Under the pieces are notes generated by a model. The model did no database searches. It was not told the DNA's origin and saw only the letters and a program-made list of their open reading frames with translations. From Glandiceps talaboti (lineage: Eukaryota > Hemichordata > Enteropneusta > Spengelidae): a DNA stretch of 64,000 nt. The position numbers and the translations under genes are program-made. This document shows, piece by piece, positions 11,964 through 23,100 of this stretch (within the stretch, counting starts at the first letter, position 1; the number at the start of each line of letters is the position of its first letter). Location of the stretch: NCBI RefSeq assembly GCF_964340395.1, contig NC_135550.1:25780676-25844675 (forward strand), written 5' to 3'.

Positions 11964-13751
11964 CTGTAATATAAGAGTGTTCTCAATTATTGAGTATATC
12001 TTGTTTACATTATGTAATGTATAGCGACCACATCAAGTTGGAATGATCTTACCAAGTCATAGCACATTTTAACGTTATTTGTTGAAGAATAAAACTGTCT
12101 TGTTTAATCGATGCCCAAAACAACCGTAACTTTACATTGGAAAAAAATGTAGTCAGTGCCCCTTGTCTCTGTAAAACCAGAGCAAGAATTAAAATAGTGA
12201 CTTTAATGCTTTACATTTATTTATTTACCACTAGGCCGAAAAAGAAAAGAATTGCTTGTGGTAAGTGTGACTGTGTGTGCACACTTAAATACTTGATTTT
12301 TTTTTACATGTTTGTCCAGCCCATGCAGTCTGAAGATCCTGAGGATAATACAAATAACCCTCATTACATTCATTGCTGCTTCAGTGAAGACAACTGCAGC
12401 GCTAATCATGAACAAGCAAATTACACACTTGCTCTAAAGTACTAAAAAAAAGAACAGTAACTGCCATAAATAGTAGATGGTTTGACAATTACAAAAAAAA
12501 AATTCATGTTGACGAACCACTTTAGACAAAATGTCATGACCAGAAACAATTATTTTTTTGTGGGCCTTATAGTGTCAATTGTGAACAACTTTAATACTGC
12601 TGATTGAGTAACAAACCTGCATAAAAGCACTTATTTTTGATTTAAGGTTCTCCATTACCTAGTTAGAGTGTAAGGCTAATGGTAGTATGTACAATAGCTT
12701 TCATTTTAATCAGTCAGCTCAGCATGACAATAATTAAGATTTATGATTTCCCTGGGCATCATTATTAATGAAATCATGAGATCAGTATTACTTGTACATT
12801 GCAAGATTATATATTGTCAGTGTTTCATCGACAACTTCAGTACAAATGAATAAGTTGCCTTGAATCCAGGAGAATAGGGATTTTGAATTTTGATTTCCCC
12901 ATCGGACGATAAGACCACAGAGTAAACGTGCACAAGATTGTGTGCATGGGAAACATTGAGCTAGTCTATTTGCATGACTTTTAGTTGTCTGTTTTGCAAC
13001 TCGAGTGAACATTAGACAAGAAATGACAATAGACAAGATGTAGGTTGAATTTAATGATTTACAGTATTTTTTATCATGTTTATAGTCAATAGCAAGGGTA
13101 TGGGTGGCCTTGTTACCAAAAATCTTTGCACATGAAAACAATGCACAGTCTTGCGTTTTCCTTGCGGGAGGATCCTTTGTGAGGAACAGGGATGTGTCAG
13201 CATTATCATAGTGCATATGTCCAGAGCTAAGCTTACTCCAGCCAGTCAGCCTGTCATCTTGGACTACTTGCCCTATACTGTCACAGTGGGCCAAGTCTTA
13301 TGGTTGTGGGTGATAACAAAAGGATGTGTACAGACACACAAACAGTCAGATGATTGTTTCAATACCTTTCGTTTTCTGACATGGTATTAACATGGGCTAG
13401 TAACAGCAATTTTTGGTTGATAGTATGATACACATATTACATGGGTATTGTATTTGTTGTTTCAAAAGATGACACTTGGTGGCGCTATATACATAAATAA
13501 CATTCATAATACAGTATACAATGGCTAAACACATACCTCAATAATATCATGTACAACTAAAACATGCTTTTAAAGTCCTGCATCGATAGAATATTAAAAC
13601 ATGCTTCTGATTAATTCACTTGGACACGCTTGTCAAGCCAAGATTCTCAGTCTCACACCAACAACATGTATCAACTATCATGTCACGAAAATAATGTTTT
13701 TTAACATTGGTAATGAGGATATTTATGAATGAAAACGTGAGAAAGCCTTAC
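11964..13751 (-). other. Probable 5' UTR intron of NDUFB1
   Basis: About 1.8 kb lies between the NDUFB1 coding exon and its likely upstream donor. A long minus-strand open frame (12788-13294) and short plus-strand frames occur here, but none resembles a known family or has convincing splice context, so I treat them as chance. I see no RNA gene. Confidence 0.45.
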
Positions 13752-13995
13752 CTATGTAAGTTTCTCCGAAGTTGTGAAATGTTCAACGGCAAATAAACGA
13801 TATTTGCAGGCTATTCTTCGACAGCCACTTTTCGGTCTATCAGCTCTTCAACAAATCAAATATGGCTGCCTGTCGCAAATCAAGTAGGTACGCATGCGCA
13901 CGATTTTGACCTTATGACCTGCCACATCCAGCTGTCTGTTTGTGTGGTTTATCAACAGGCTAGGCAAGGCGAACTTGAAATACAGTACTAGACAG
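13752..13995. promoter_or_regulatory. Bidirectional promoter between NDUFB1 and the 151-residue gene, with flanking 5' UTR exons
   Basis: Donor sites point away from each other: GTAAGG on minus at 13751 and GTAAGC on plus at 13996 (after ...CTAGACAG). Both genes have a matching acceptor just upstream of their ATG (11964 minus; 14540-14541 plus). Two non-coding first exons starting from a shared promoter within about 240 bp is the simplest reading. The region has somewhat more CpG than its surroundings. Confidence 0.55.
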
Positions 13996-14256
13996 GTAAG
14001 CAAGGCATTGGTTCCATAAAAGAGTTTTCAAGTATCCTTGCATGTTTACACGGTATCAAAAGACACCCTAGCTGCCGTCAGATCATAGTATCAGGATGCT
14101 TTTTCTCGTTCATCATTATAACTTTAATTTAATACATTGTGTACACACTTTATATACAACTTTTTAAATAAATCATGGTATGATGCAGATATGTATCAAA
14201 ATTCCACTTTTTGTGCATGTGTAGTGTTCATTTGTAGTTTCATATATTTGGCATTT

Positions 14257-14371
<115 letters not shown>

Positions 14372-14545
14372 CTTTCAAATAGTTTTCTGTGAAAGTGGAA
14401 ACTGCAGATATATGTTTGACAAATTTGAAAAAATTTAAATTGATCTATATTCAGTTGCTGTTATTGTAATCAAGACACACTTTGTTATTTGGGAATCTAG
14501 ATTTACAAGTTCAAAAGCAACACATTTCTAATATTTTTCAGCATC

Positions 14546-15001
14546 ATGCCAAAGACCATTGATGGAATTGCAACACTATGTTTTCTGGAAGATGGTAGTT
14601 ATTTTCATGGAATTCTCATCACATCAGAAAAGAAACAATATGGACTGATTGGAAAAACCACAGATGCACCCAAGGGTAGTTACCATGAGTGTTGTTTTGA
14701 TGAAGAACCCCATTTTGTAAACATCACAGTCATTGATCATGAGAGAAAGAAAGAGAACTTCATCAAAAATGTCATGAAATTGAGAGGTGATAATTGTACT
14801 CTGTCTTGTGAGACACTCCAGTATGACACAGAAGAAATGTACATTGATACAAAGGCAGAATCATATATTGGAAAATATTTTAACAAATCATTTCTTGGAA
14901 GAAACTGTTATGTTTGTGTTGGTGCAATGACTATTCACCATTCAAAGTCAGAGATTGAGGAGGAGGAAGATGATGATGATGATGATGCATTTGAATTTTA
15001 G
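14546..15001 (+). CDS. Unrecognised 151-residue protein with acidic C-terminus
   Basis: I do not recognise this family. The start is the first ATG after a good acceptor (ATATTTTTCAG at 14541); a probable non-coding first exon ends at 13995. The protein begins MPKTIDGIATLCFLEDGSYF and contains FHGILITSEKKQYGLIGKT, PKGSYHECCFDEEPHFVNI and, near the C-terminus, FLGRNCYVCVGAMTI. It ends in an acidic run (EEEED then six Asp, AFEF). There is no signal peptide or membrane segment. Seven Cys residues are scattered without a clear zinc motif. The mixed, non-repetitive composition, clean frame and splice context all support a real gene. An AATAAA at 15464-15469 probably ends the mRNA. It lies head-to-head with NDUFB1. 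In human that neighbour is CPSF2, but this protein is far too short to be CPSF2 and does not resemble it. Confidence 0.7.
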   Translation: MPKTIDGIATLCFLEDGSYFHGILITSEKKQYGLIGKTTDAPKGSYHECCFDEEPHFVNITVIDHERKKENFIKNVMKLRGDNCTLSCETLQYDTEEMYIDTKAESYIGKYFNKSFLGRNCYVCVGAMTIHHSKSEIEEEEDDDDDDAFEF

Positions 15002-15752
15002 TTTTCCAAAACGCTGTAAATTTTAGCTTCTAAATTCTACAGACCCAGTTGACAGACTACCGTATTATAATAAGAAGTATTGAATATATACAACGTAAGA
15101 TTTGGTTCTTAGACACTGCTGTCAGATATTAAATGCACTAAAAGTAAAACTGTTTACATTTTGCCCATTGATGACATCATCTGGATGACATGTATCTTTG
15201 TAGATGAGGACAGTTTTGGCAGAAATGAATTACAACATACAATACTTAATACATTAGTTAAGGTAAAGCAAACTACATGTCTTCTCCATTATTTCCTCAC
15301 TAAGAGAGTACTTAGTATTAGTACCAGGAGAGATGAAACAATAGACTGACTCTGCTGAGCTTGTCCTCATCATTCTGTATGCTTGCAGAATGTTTTTGAT
15401 CGAGACAATTTGATCTTTTATATCTCAGAACACTTTATTTAAAGATGGAGAATTTTGTAATCTAATAAAGAAACTTCTGTCAAATTTTGTTTGAATTGGT
15501 TGCAAATTTATTTCTGAATCAATCATAATAAAACTACCAAAGCAGCTATAAAATCTTTATGAAGGTATAGTCCTGTGTGGATCTGATATCCTGGCTATAC
15601 AGCTAAAATGATGCATCAATATATTGGGCCCTTCTAGTTCTACTCTATTTAATACCCATGTCTAAGCTGACTTGAAAAGCGTTGTTTATTGAAAAGTTAA
15701 TTTGTCTTCATTTTCGACAATTGGACAACAAATCAATTCCCAAGTTGTTACA
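15002..15752 (+). other. 3' UTR and flank of the 14546 gene
   Basis: The sequence TCTAATAAAGAAACTT at 15462-15477 holds a canonical polyadenylation signal about 460 bp after the stop. I see nothing else before the minisatellite. Confidence 0.5.
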
Positions 15753-16487
15753 TTCTGTACACCTGCCTTACTTGGTATGTGTAAATGCGATGGTGGAATC
15801 ATTCTGTACACCTGCCTTACTTGGTATGTGTAAATGCGATGGTGGAATCATTCTGTACACCTGCCTTACTTGGTATGTGTAAATGCGATGGTGGAATCAT
15901 TCTGTACACCTGCCTTACTTGGTATGTGTAAATGCGATGGTGGAATCATTCTGTACACCTGCCTTACTTGGTATGTGTAAATGCGATGGTGGAATCATTC
16001 TGTACACCTGCCTTACTTGGTATGTGTAAAAGCGATGGTGGAATCATTCTGTACACCTGCCTTACTTGGTATGTGTAAATGCGATGGTGGAATCATTCTG
16101 TACACCTGCCTTACTTGGTATGTGTAAATGTGATGGTGGAATCATTCTGTACACCTGCCTTACTTGGTATGTGTAAATGCGATGGTGGAATCATTCTGTA
16201 CACCTGCCTTACTTGGTATGTGTAAAAGCGATGGTGGAATCATTCTGTACACCTGCCTTACTTGGTATGTGTAAATGCGATGGTGGAATCATTCTGTACA
16301 CCTGCCTTACTTGGTATGTGTAAATGCGATGGTGGAATCATTCTGTACACCTGCCTTACTTGGTATGTGTAAATGCGATGGTGGAATCATTCTGTACACC
16401 TGCCTTACTTGGTATGTGTAAATGCGATGGTGGAATCATTCTGTACACCTGCCTTACTTGGTATGTGTAAATGCAAGAGTGGAATCA
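15753..16487. repeat. 49-bp minisatellite, 15 tandem copies
   Basis: Fifteen head-to-tail 49-bp units (735 bp), each starting TTCTGTACACCTGCC and containing TTACTTGGTATGTGT and GATGGTGGAATCA. Almost all are identical. Copies 6 (15998) and 10 (16194) share one T-to-A change, copy 8 (16096) has a C-to-T change, and the last copy is degraded (GCAAGAG). The period is not a multiple of three, so the open frames that cross it change frame at each unit and are not coding. It is not a CRISPR array: there are no spacers. Confidence 0.98.
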
Positions 16488-17886
16488 TTCTCGCAAGTCA
16501 GAGTATAATTTTTCCTCTGATGCAACAGGCCATAAAGAGGCTTGTGGTTTTATGATGATACAGTGGAATCAAAGGAGTGACAAATTTCTACAAATGTTTG
16601 CAAGCCACAGTATGCATTGGCCACTCTTATTTTGAACACGCTAGGGTAAAGGGGTAATCCACATGCCGCTACTACTGCGAACTATGATTTCTATTTCATA
16701 CTGAAGAATTACAAAATGAAGCCAACTTCAAAACATGAACTGAAACATATTCATTGTAAACCATATCAGTATTTTCTATGGTATTACATTCAGGAACAAT
16801 CGATGGAAACCAAAACTATCAGTTACTGAAGTGGTTTGTATTGTATGTCAATAAACCCTAACAAAAACTGTACAACATATTACTCAAAACTTTGGTAATT
16901 TTCCAGTTTCTGTATCATATTATGATCAATGTATTTCTAAAGGGAAACACCAGATATTGTTTCACAAAAATACAGTGACGATTTATAGAAATGGTTTGGA
17001 ATAGGGATATCCATTTAGAAATAAAGTAAAAATCATGACAATATTTTCATTCACCATTTCATTTTATTTTATTTGTTTTTAAAAGTGTCAAAGAAATTAC
17101 CAAGCCACTATATATGATGGTAATTTTCTACACAGTTGAATGAGGACAAGATTCACAACAAGGTGAGAACGTCACTATCTGATATTTACTAATTCCAGCA
17201 GTAAATGCACAGGCTGAAAAGAACCTATAATTTTTGGCAATTTTTTCATCTGGATTGCAACAACATTATACTAGTATTTAGCTGACATTCATGTGTATTT
17301 TCAGGACATGAAATAGCCAAATTAACAGCACTGAAAGGGAACATATGGTTTAGTATTGTGAACATAGTTGGAATATTGTGAAATATCCAGACTTTGGTTA
17401 AAAACATACCATAAACCAGAATGTTGCAAAGCTATCATCTGTTCCGCTCTCTACCACTTATATCTTATTGGAAAACTTTTTTGCCAGAAAAATATTGCAA
17501 TCACATTTTCACTCCGCTAATTGTTGTGGAAATAAGTCATTAGATATGTCATTTCATTACATTGTGTGGTGAATATAATTTCAACAAATGCTCAAAATTG
17601 TTGCAAATATAATTAAGTTGCTAAATTTCATATTCCTTCAAGTGCAAAACTGGTGTCAATATTTCAGGGTCACACAATCCATGTCTCATAACTTTATCAA
17701 ATCTCAAAGAGTCACATCTCTGTTCACTATTCAAAAAAAAAGTCCATACATCCCATGGTCACAAATATCCAGTTACCACCAACAACTGATATTCTGGCTT
17801 TTCTAGCATAGAACTGTCTCTCATGCCAGATATGACTTTACATAGACAATTCCAACCACTGTTAACTGGTGCAAAGTGTGTTCTTT
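16488..17886. other. Intergenic, no gene seen
   Basis: AT-rich sequence between the minisatellite and the SMIM12 stop codon. The minus-strand AATAAAATAAA near 17064 could be the SMIM12 polyadenylation signal, about 820 bp past its stop. I see no coding potential. Confidence 0.4.
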
Positions 17887-18165
17887 TTAATCTTTTCTCT
17901 CAGCTCGTAGTGTTTTCTCATAGAGAAATTTTGGGTTGCCTTTGTACTCTTTAAGAGACGAAACTTGCGTTAAATCATCTTTGCTTAGTTCTTCCAGCTG
18001 CCTCTCTTCCCTTTTCTCTACTATCTGGTTTGTCTGTGGTCCTTTATTTTTGTCACCTCGAATAAAACTTTCAATGTTGTATCCTATAACTCCCACAACA
18101 AGGGCAACTGGGAATGTGATGTACGGTGCATATGTTCTGGCACCTGCCAATATTATCTGCCACAT
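17887..18165 (-). CDS. SMIM12: SMIM12, small integral membrane protein 12
   Basis: This 92-residue protein has the same length as human SMIM12 as I recall it. It begins MWQIILAGARTYAPYITFPV and continues ALVVGVIGYNIESFIRG. Human has [28 protein letters not shown] in the same place, which includes the single membrane helix (about residues 15-33). A charged tail follows with EKREERQLEELSKDD and TQVSSLKEYKGNPK. The molecular function of SMIM12 is not established. The coding exon starts seven bases before the ATG after an ACTCCAG acceptor (exon start 18172), so the 5' UTR is split. It is divergent from DDHD1, with start codons about 1.6 kb apart. Confidence 0.93.
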   Translation of the reverse strand: MWQIILAGARTYAPYITFPVALVVGVIGYNIESFIRGDKNKGPQTNQIVEKREERQLEELSKDDLTQVSSLKEYKGNPKFLYEKTLRAERKD

Positions 18166-18502
18166 GATGATGCTGGAGTAATGAAGAAAGCATGAGAGTT
18201 CAATATTATTATTTCCATTTTAAGTTAAATAAATGTGATTTGATATATATTTCATAGATAGTACATAAAACTAGTATAGTTGTCATTTGCCTAAGGCAAC
18301 TCTGACTTGATCGAGTTCTGAAGTATATTTGGTCAGCGTGACTCCATTCTCAGACCCTCCAAACATACCTGACTCAGTACATACCCCTAATCTTGCCACG
18401 GCTATTGTCTTTTACATGGACTTGACCTGAAGAGGGGTGTACTCAGGTCAGTGTTGCCTCTGACTATAGTTTTGCAATTACTAAATCATACATTGATTAT
18501 TC

Positions 18503-18931
18503 TTAAAGCACTGGGGACATGTGCAGTGTATCTTCCAGGGCGCATATGTTTTGGGATGTTTACAAACAAGAATTTGACACAAAATTGTTTCTGGTTTTTC
18601 AAGCATCATTTGTAATCAAAAGGTATATCTTGGTTTGATCTGTTCTCTTGTACTGATTTGCTTCTCTTTCTATCCCTTTTTGTTCAGTAAAATCACTGTC
18701 ATCCAAGTCATGTGCCCATGTCTGGGGTACCCCACAGTCAACACAATGGAATGTTTACTGAGAAGCAAAGGACAGAAAGTGAAGCAAATTGGTATGTGAG
18801 AACAGATCAAACCAAGATACACCGTGAAATTACACTTGGTGCTTGAAAAAACACACAAAACTTTTAATTTTTGTGTCAACTCTTTGTAAACATCTCAGAA
18901 GATGCACAGTGCATGACCCACTGAGCATTAA
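18503..18931. mobile_element. Fold-back (palindromic) MITE with TTAA ends
   Basis: Left arm about 18508-18700 is the inverse of right arm about 18738-18925 (for example ATCTTGGTTTGATCTGTTCT on the left and its complement at 18797-18816). The arms differ by substitutions and small indels. TTAA lies directly outside both ends (18503-18506 and 18928-18931), which fits a TTAA-targeting family such as piggyBac or Kolobok. It has no coding capacity and lies in the SMIM12-DDHD1 interval. Confidence 0.7.
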
Positions 18932-19772
18932 GATGGAAAATGTAATGACGAACCATGATGAGGGTAAGTAAGAAATATTTTAAATTATAATATATATTAA
19001 ATAATTTACATATCTACTAACTAATTAACACCTGTAATTTAGTGTAAATATAACAATCATATCATGAATTTGAATGAAATCAGTATAGATCTATTAGTAA
19101 TGTCACGGTGTTTTACTATTTCTACTCCACTTACCATACACAAACTAATTAAAACTGTATTTAAAAGCAGCACACCAGTAAAGACTCAGAATTCAAATGT
19201 AAAACTTCAGAGTTGTCTTGGTCACAACTTGGTGTAGTTATTACTCATGAGAGGTCAAAGAGCCCGCACCACTTCCAAACGTATATGATAAACACGAATC
19301 GTGAAATCAGAGACAAGTAAACTCGTATTTCCACCATCCATTAAAATAGTCTACGCTTCTTTTAAAAAATATATAGTACACTTTATAACATGTAATACGC
19401 TACAGGATTGCAGCACACGACGAAAGTTACAACGTGAGCGCATGTGCAGAAATGCTAGTCACGTTAAATCTCGTACATAAAACTTTCCATTTCGATGTCA
19501 ATATTCTCGATTTCTTTACCCTCTACCAACTAGATATAACTGGAAATGGTTTGTACACTGTTCTGTTCTCACACAAAGCTTTACAAAATATATTAGAGCC
19601 ATCTGCAGGTGTATGATTGGAGACCTCGCACACGACGCGATTTCAATAAGGGGTCAAAGTTCACATACGCGAGACGGATAAAATTTTGCGAACGATCGCG
19701 ATTATCGGTATCAGCAGGTGGGTGTGTGCTGGAAGGGTAGGAATGAATACCTGAGTTCATTTAAGACGAAAG
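18932..19772. promoter_or_regulatory. Upstream region of DDHD1, probably shared with SMIM12
   Basis: The last 400 bp before the DDHD1 ATG have more CpG (for example CACACGACGCGATTTC and GAACGATCGCGATTATCGG) than the AT-rich surroundings, as expected of a promoter. An in-frame TGA at 19755-19757 lies upstream of the DDHD1 ATG. The SMIM12 first exon should start in this interval on the minus strand but cannot be placed. Confidence 0.4.
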
Positions 19773-20074
19773 ATGGATTACCCGGCTCCAGGAGATCAAG
19801 CGACCAGAGAAGATGACTATGTTCAGGACGACTCGATGGAATCAACGGACGCCACGATGGAGGTGGACGTCAGTGGAGAAAATAGCAGTCCGTGCAAAGA
19901 AATTGATAGCATTAGCAGTGATGACGTTGTTATCGTAGACGATGATGATGACGACGAAGTCATACCCGTTGAAGTGGAGGTGCAGGGGGAAGAACTACGA
20001 GAAGTTGCGGCCGGGAAATTAACAATATCGGAGGCAGTAGCGGAACATGATGTTATTGTCATTGAAGATAGTAC

Positions 20075-20105
<31 letters not shown>

Positions 20106-23100
20106 AAACTTGAAAAAGATGAACCAAGTGATATGAGTGAGGAGAAAGGTGAAGACCAAGAAAAGGAAGATAATAAAGCAGACGACAGAAATACTGAAGT
20201 AGAGTCTTCGATTGAATTGCCGGCAAAAACTAAAATCAATTTCCAACAACCTACAGACATAGTGCAAGACCTGAATGCCGGTGAGGTTCGTTGGTATTAC
20301 AGAGAATCGAAAGAAGATAGAAAATGGAGCCATTTTATTGGTTATGACTCATTACAAATTGAATGGAAGTACAGACAAATCCATTTTCATAGCGCAAAAA
20401 ATGATGACAATGTTGACATGATTATTGTCAGAGGGGGTCTTTATGAAGTTGATGTTGTCTCGAAAAAATGTTACCCAATATACTGGGAAGGTGAGTATAT
20501 TGAAGTCAAGCTAAAAAAAATTTTATTTATTTATTTATATATTTTTTTGTATATCTTGATAGTTAATTTCAAATGGCATATTTTTATGTATGCTGACTTG
20601 CATACTTTGCATAATATTTTCAAACATATTTTAGAGCAGGGAATTTCTCCCTAGCCACCAGACTCGGCCAACTTTAATATTAATACTTGATGTAATTAAT
20701 TATTTATTTGCAATTTAGAGATAATATTTTTACTCCACTATCAATGCTATGATTATATATAAGTATTTTCTAATAGCAAATGGTCATGAAATTTAATGGT
20801 ATTTTGATATTAAAGCTACCGTAAGCTGATGTTGCAGACAAGATAAATGAGATAATTGATGAAATTCTAACCGTTATGATTGTGGCGCTAGTTTTGCATT
20901 CACTCTTCATATTTTGTGTAATTGTTCAGCTGTCTCATTAATTTTGATAATGGTATTCAGTCAACACAGCACACATTGTATTATTTGTTGCCATCATTCA
21001 TTCATTCATTTAAAATTTATGGTAGAGTAAAGTATGCTTCCTGACCATTACAAAAAACAACTGAAGGGTGAAAATGGAAAGATGTTATACAATATTACTG
21101 TAATTTGAGTGAAATTTTGCACAAATGTTGTTCAAATGTAACTCTATCTATATACACAAGTAATTCTATGAGTAATTTAAAATGCAGACATTATGTGGTA
21201 TGAAACTGTTATTATTTTTTTTAGTTCAAGCTTATAATGCATATTGACACATAGTACATGGAAAAAATTACTGTGATATTTAACTTTCCAGAAATATGTA
21301 CATCATAACATGTATCTTAAATCTGGTGTAGGGAACATACACATATTCAATAACATATATGCTAGTAAAGCAATGGACAAAAGCAATTATGAAAAATTAA
21401 CAATTCATTATTAATTTACAGATATGTAATTTAGTAATACTTTGAGATGTCTGTATACATGTACTAAATTTGTCTAGAAATGTGTCAATTTTTTTTTCTT
21501 ATTTCAAAATTATCTGTTCAGGTTCACTTATTTCTGCATTATTAGTTCAGAATGATGGTAATTATTTTAGTTCAGACAGCCTGCAGCCCTAATACCAGAT
21601 TATAGTACTCTGGGTACTGATATATTACATTTAGAACTGAAATGGCATGCCCTTTTTAGAACATTTGAACTAATTTAACAAAAATGACAATATGCAAGTG
21701 GTCCTAAAGTCGGGGTTGGGGGTTGTGGAAGGAATCACTATTACAATGTATGTTCTTTAAACTTTGGTTATACAAAGGAATGATATTTAGGGTTAGGGGT
21801 AGTTCAGAGTTAGGCCCCATAACATAAAGCTGATTTGTGTTATCCATCACAATTCTACTCTTGTCATTCTTTTTATCATTGCTTATTCATATCTAAGTTG
21901 TGTTTTATTGTTGTCTAGCTGAAGCAGTTGATGTTATGCGAGGAACATGGTTCTATGATGCAACATTGCAACCTTTAGAGGAAAGTCTAGCAAATGGGAT
22001 AGAAGAAGGACACCTTGAAAAATTTCGGGGACAGAATAAGCATAATCCACCTGAAACACTCAACATAAAGGGAAATAAACCAAGTAAGTGTCTGCTGCCT
22101 TATCACTGAAAAAGCAAATTATTTTTTTCACAAATTTTTTTCATAAGTCGCAAGAAGTAAGTTTTACTGGGGAAAGTAAAAACAGAGTTGGTTGAAGACC
22201 AATCATGAAGAAGCTTAATTTGCATTGCTTATGCAACAATCTCAATAATTAAGTCCCTATCACTGTCACTATGTATGAATATGTTTGTATGCGATATACT
22301 TGGATAACATGTGTAAGCATGCATTTTAAAAATGTGTACCTTTAACCCTAAAGTTTATGTAACTGTTCTAAATCACACAATGACTCAAATGCAGTAAATC
22401 AAAAGATAAATAGAAAATGAATAAATGAATAGAAACAGTTTTCATTACCTGAAATAGAATTTTAAAACATAGTTGCATCATGAAAATAATAATTTGATTG
22501 ATTGTGACACCATAATTTCCACTCCATGCACTACACATACATTGCTATGTACACTTGAGAATACGTCAACCATCTTGTTCTATTTTTGACCCTATAGCAT
22601 GAGGTAAAATGCTATTTCAGGTATGAGAAATTATAAAACTTTATTCATATGGGCTTTTTCACTTGAAAATATATATTTATGAAAACTTGCTATAAGTCTC
22701 AGCATAGGTTTCCACATGTATGTACAATTAAAAAAAAAAATACCAATGTGTTATAACATTCATGATTATTTAAGATACACACAATGTGTAATGATTATTG
22801 TCACATGACAATCACAGCCATAATGATAAAATAGACATTCTGAATTCACCAAAGTACCATTACTTCAGTCCATCTGGTGCATTTAATAATTGCATGAGAA
22901 CAGGTTGTCTGGAATGAAGTCAAACAGACTTAATGTAGGGTTATTTTTAAGGTACCATATGCTGCCTTCCTTCTAATCAAAGTCCTTGAATAAATTCCAT
23001 TACTATTAATTCATATGCCCTTTGACTCCTCATTGATAATTATGATAATTCAACAAGGTGTAATTTTCTTAAACATGAAATTTTTATCATAACTGTCGAT

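Noticed and set aside
12137-12445. Plus-strand frame of 102 codons with an apparent small exon (12236-12260) and GT/AG sites
   Set aside because: Joining the two parts at the visible splice sites breaks the frame at once, and no other exon fits.
12788-13294. 168-codon minus-strand open frame
   Set aside because: Composition is not protein-like, there is no domain, no conserved motif and no convincing splice partner. It lies in the probable NDUFB1 5' UTR intron. It could be chance in spite of its length.
15682-16555. CRISPR-like regular repeat and coding frames with a repeated peptide
   Set aside because: Direct 49-bp units without spacers in an animal genome are a minisatellite. The period is not a multiple of three, so the frame is not conserved between units.
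19823-20333. Ser-rich and Phe-rich minus-strand frames
   Set aside because: They are antisense shadows of the acidic N-terminus of DDHD1.
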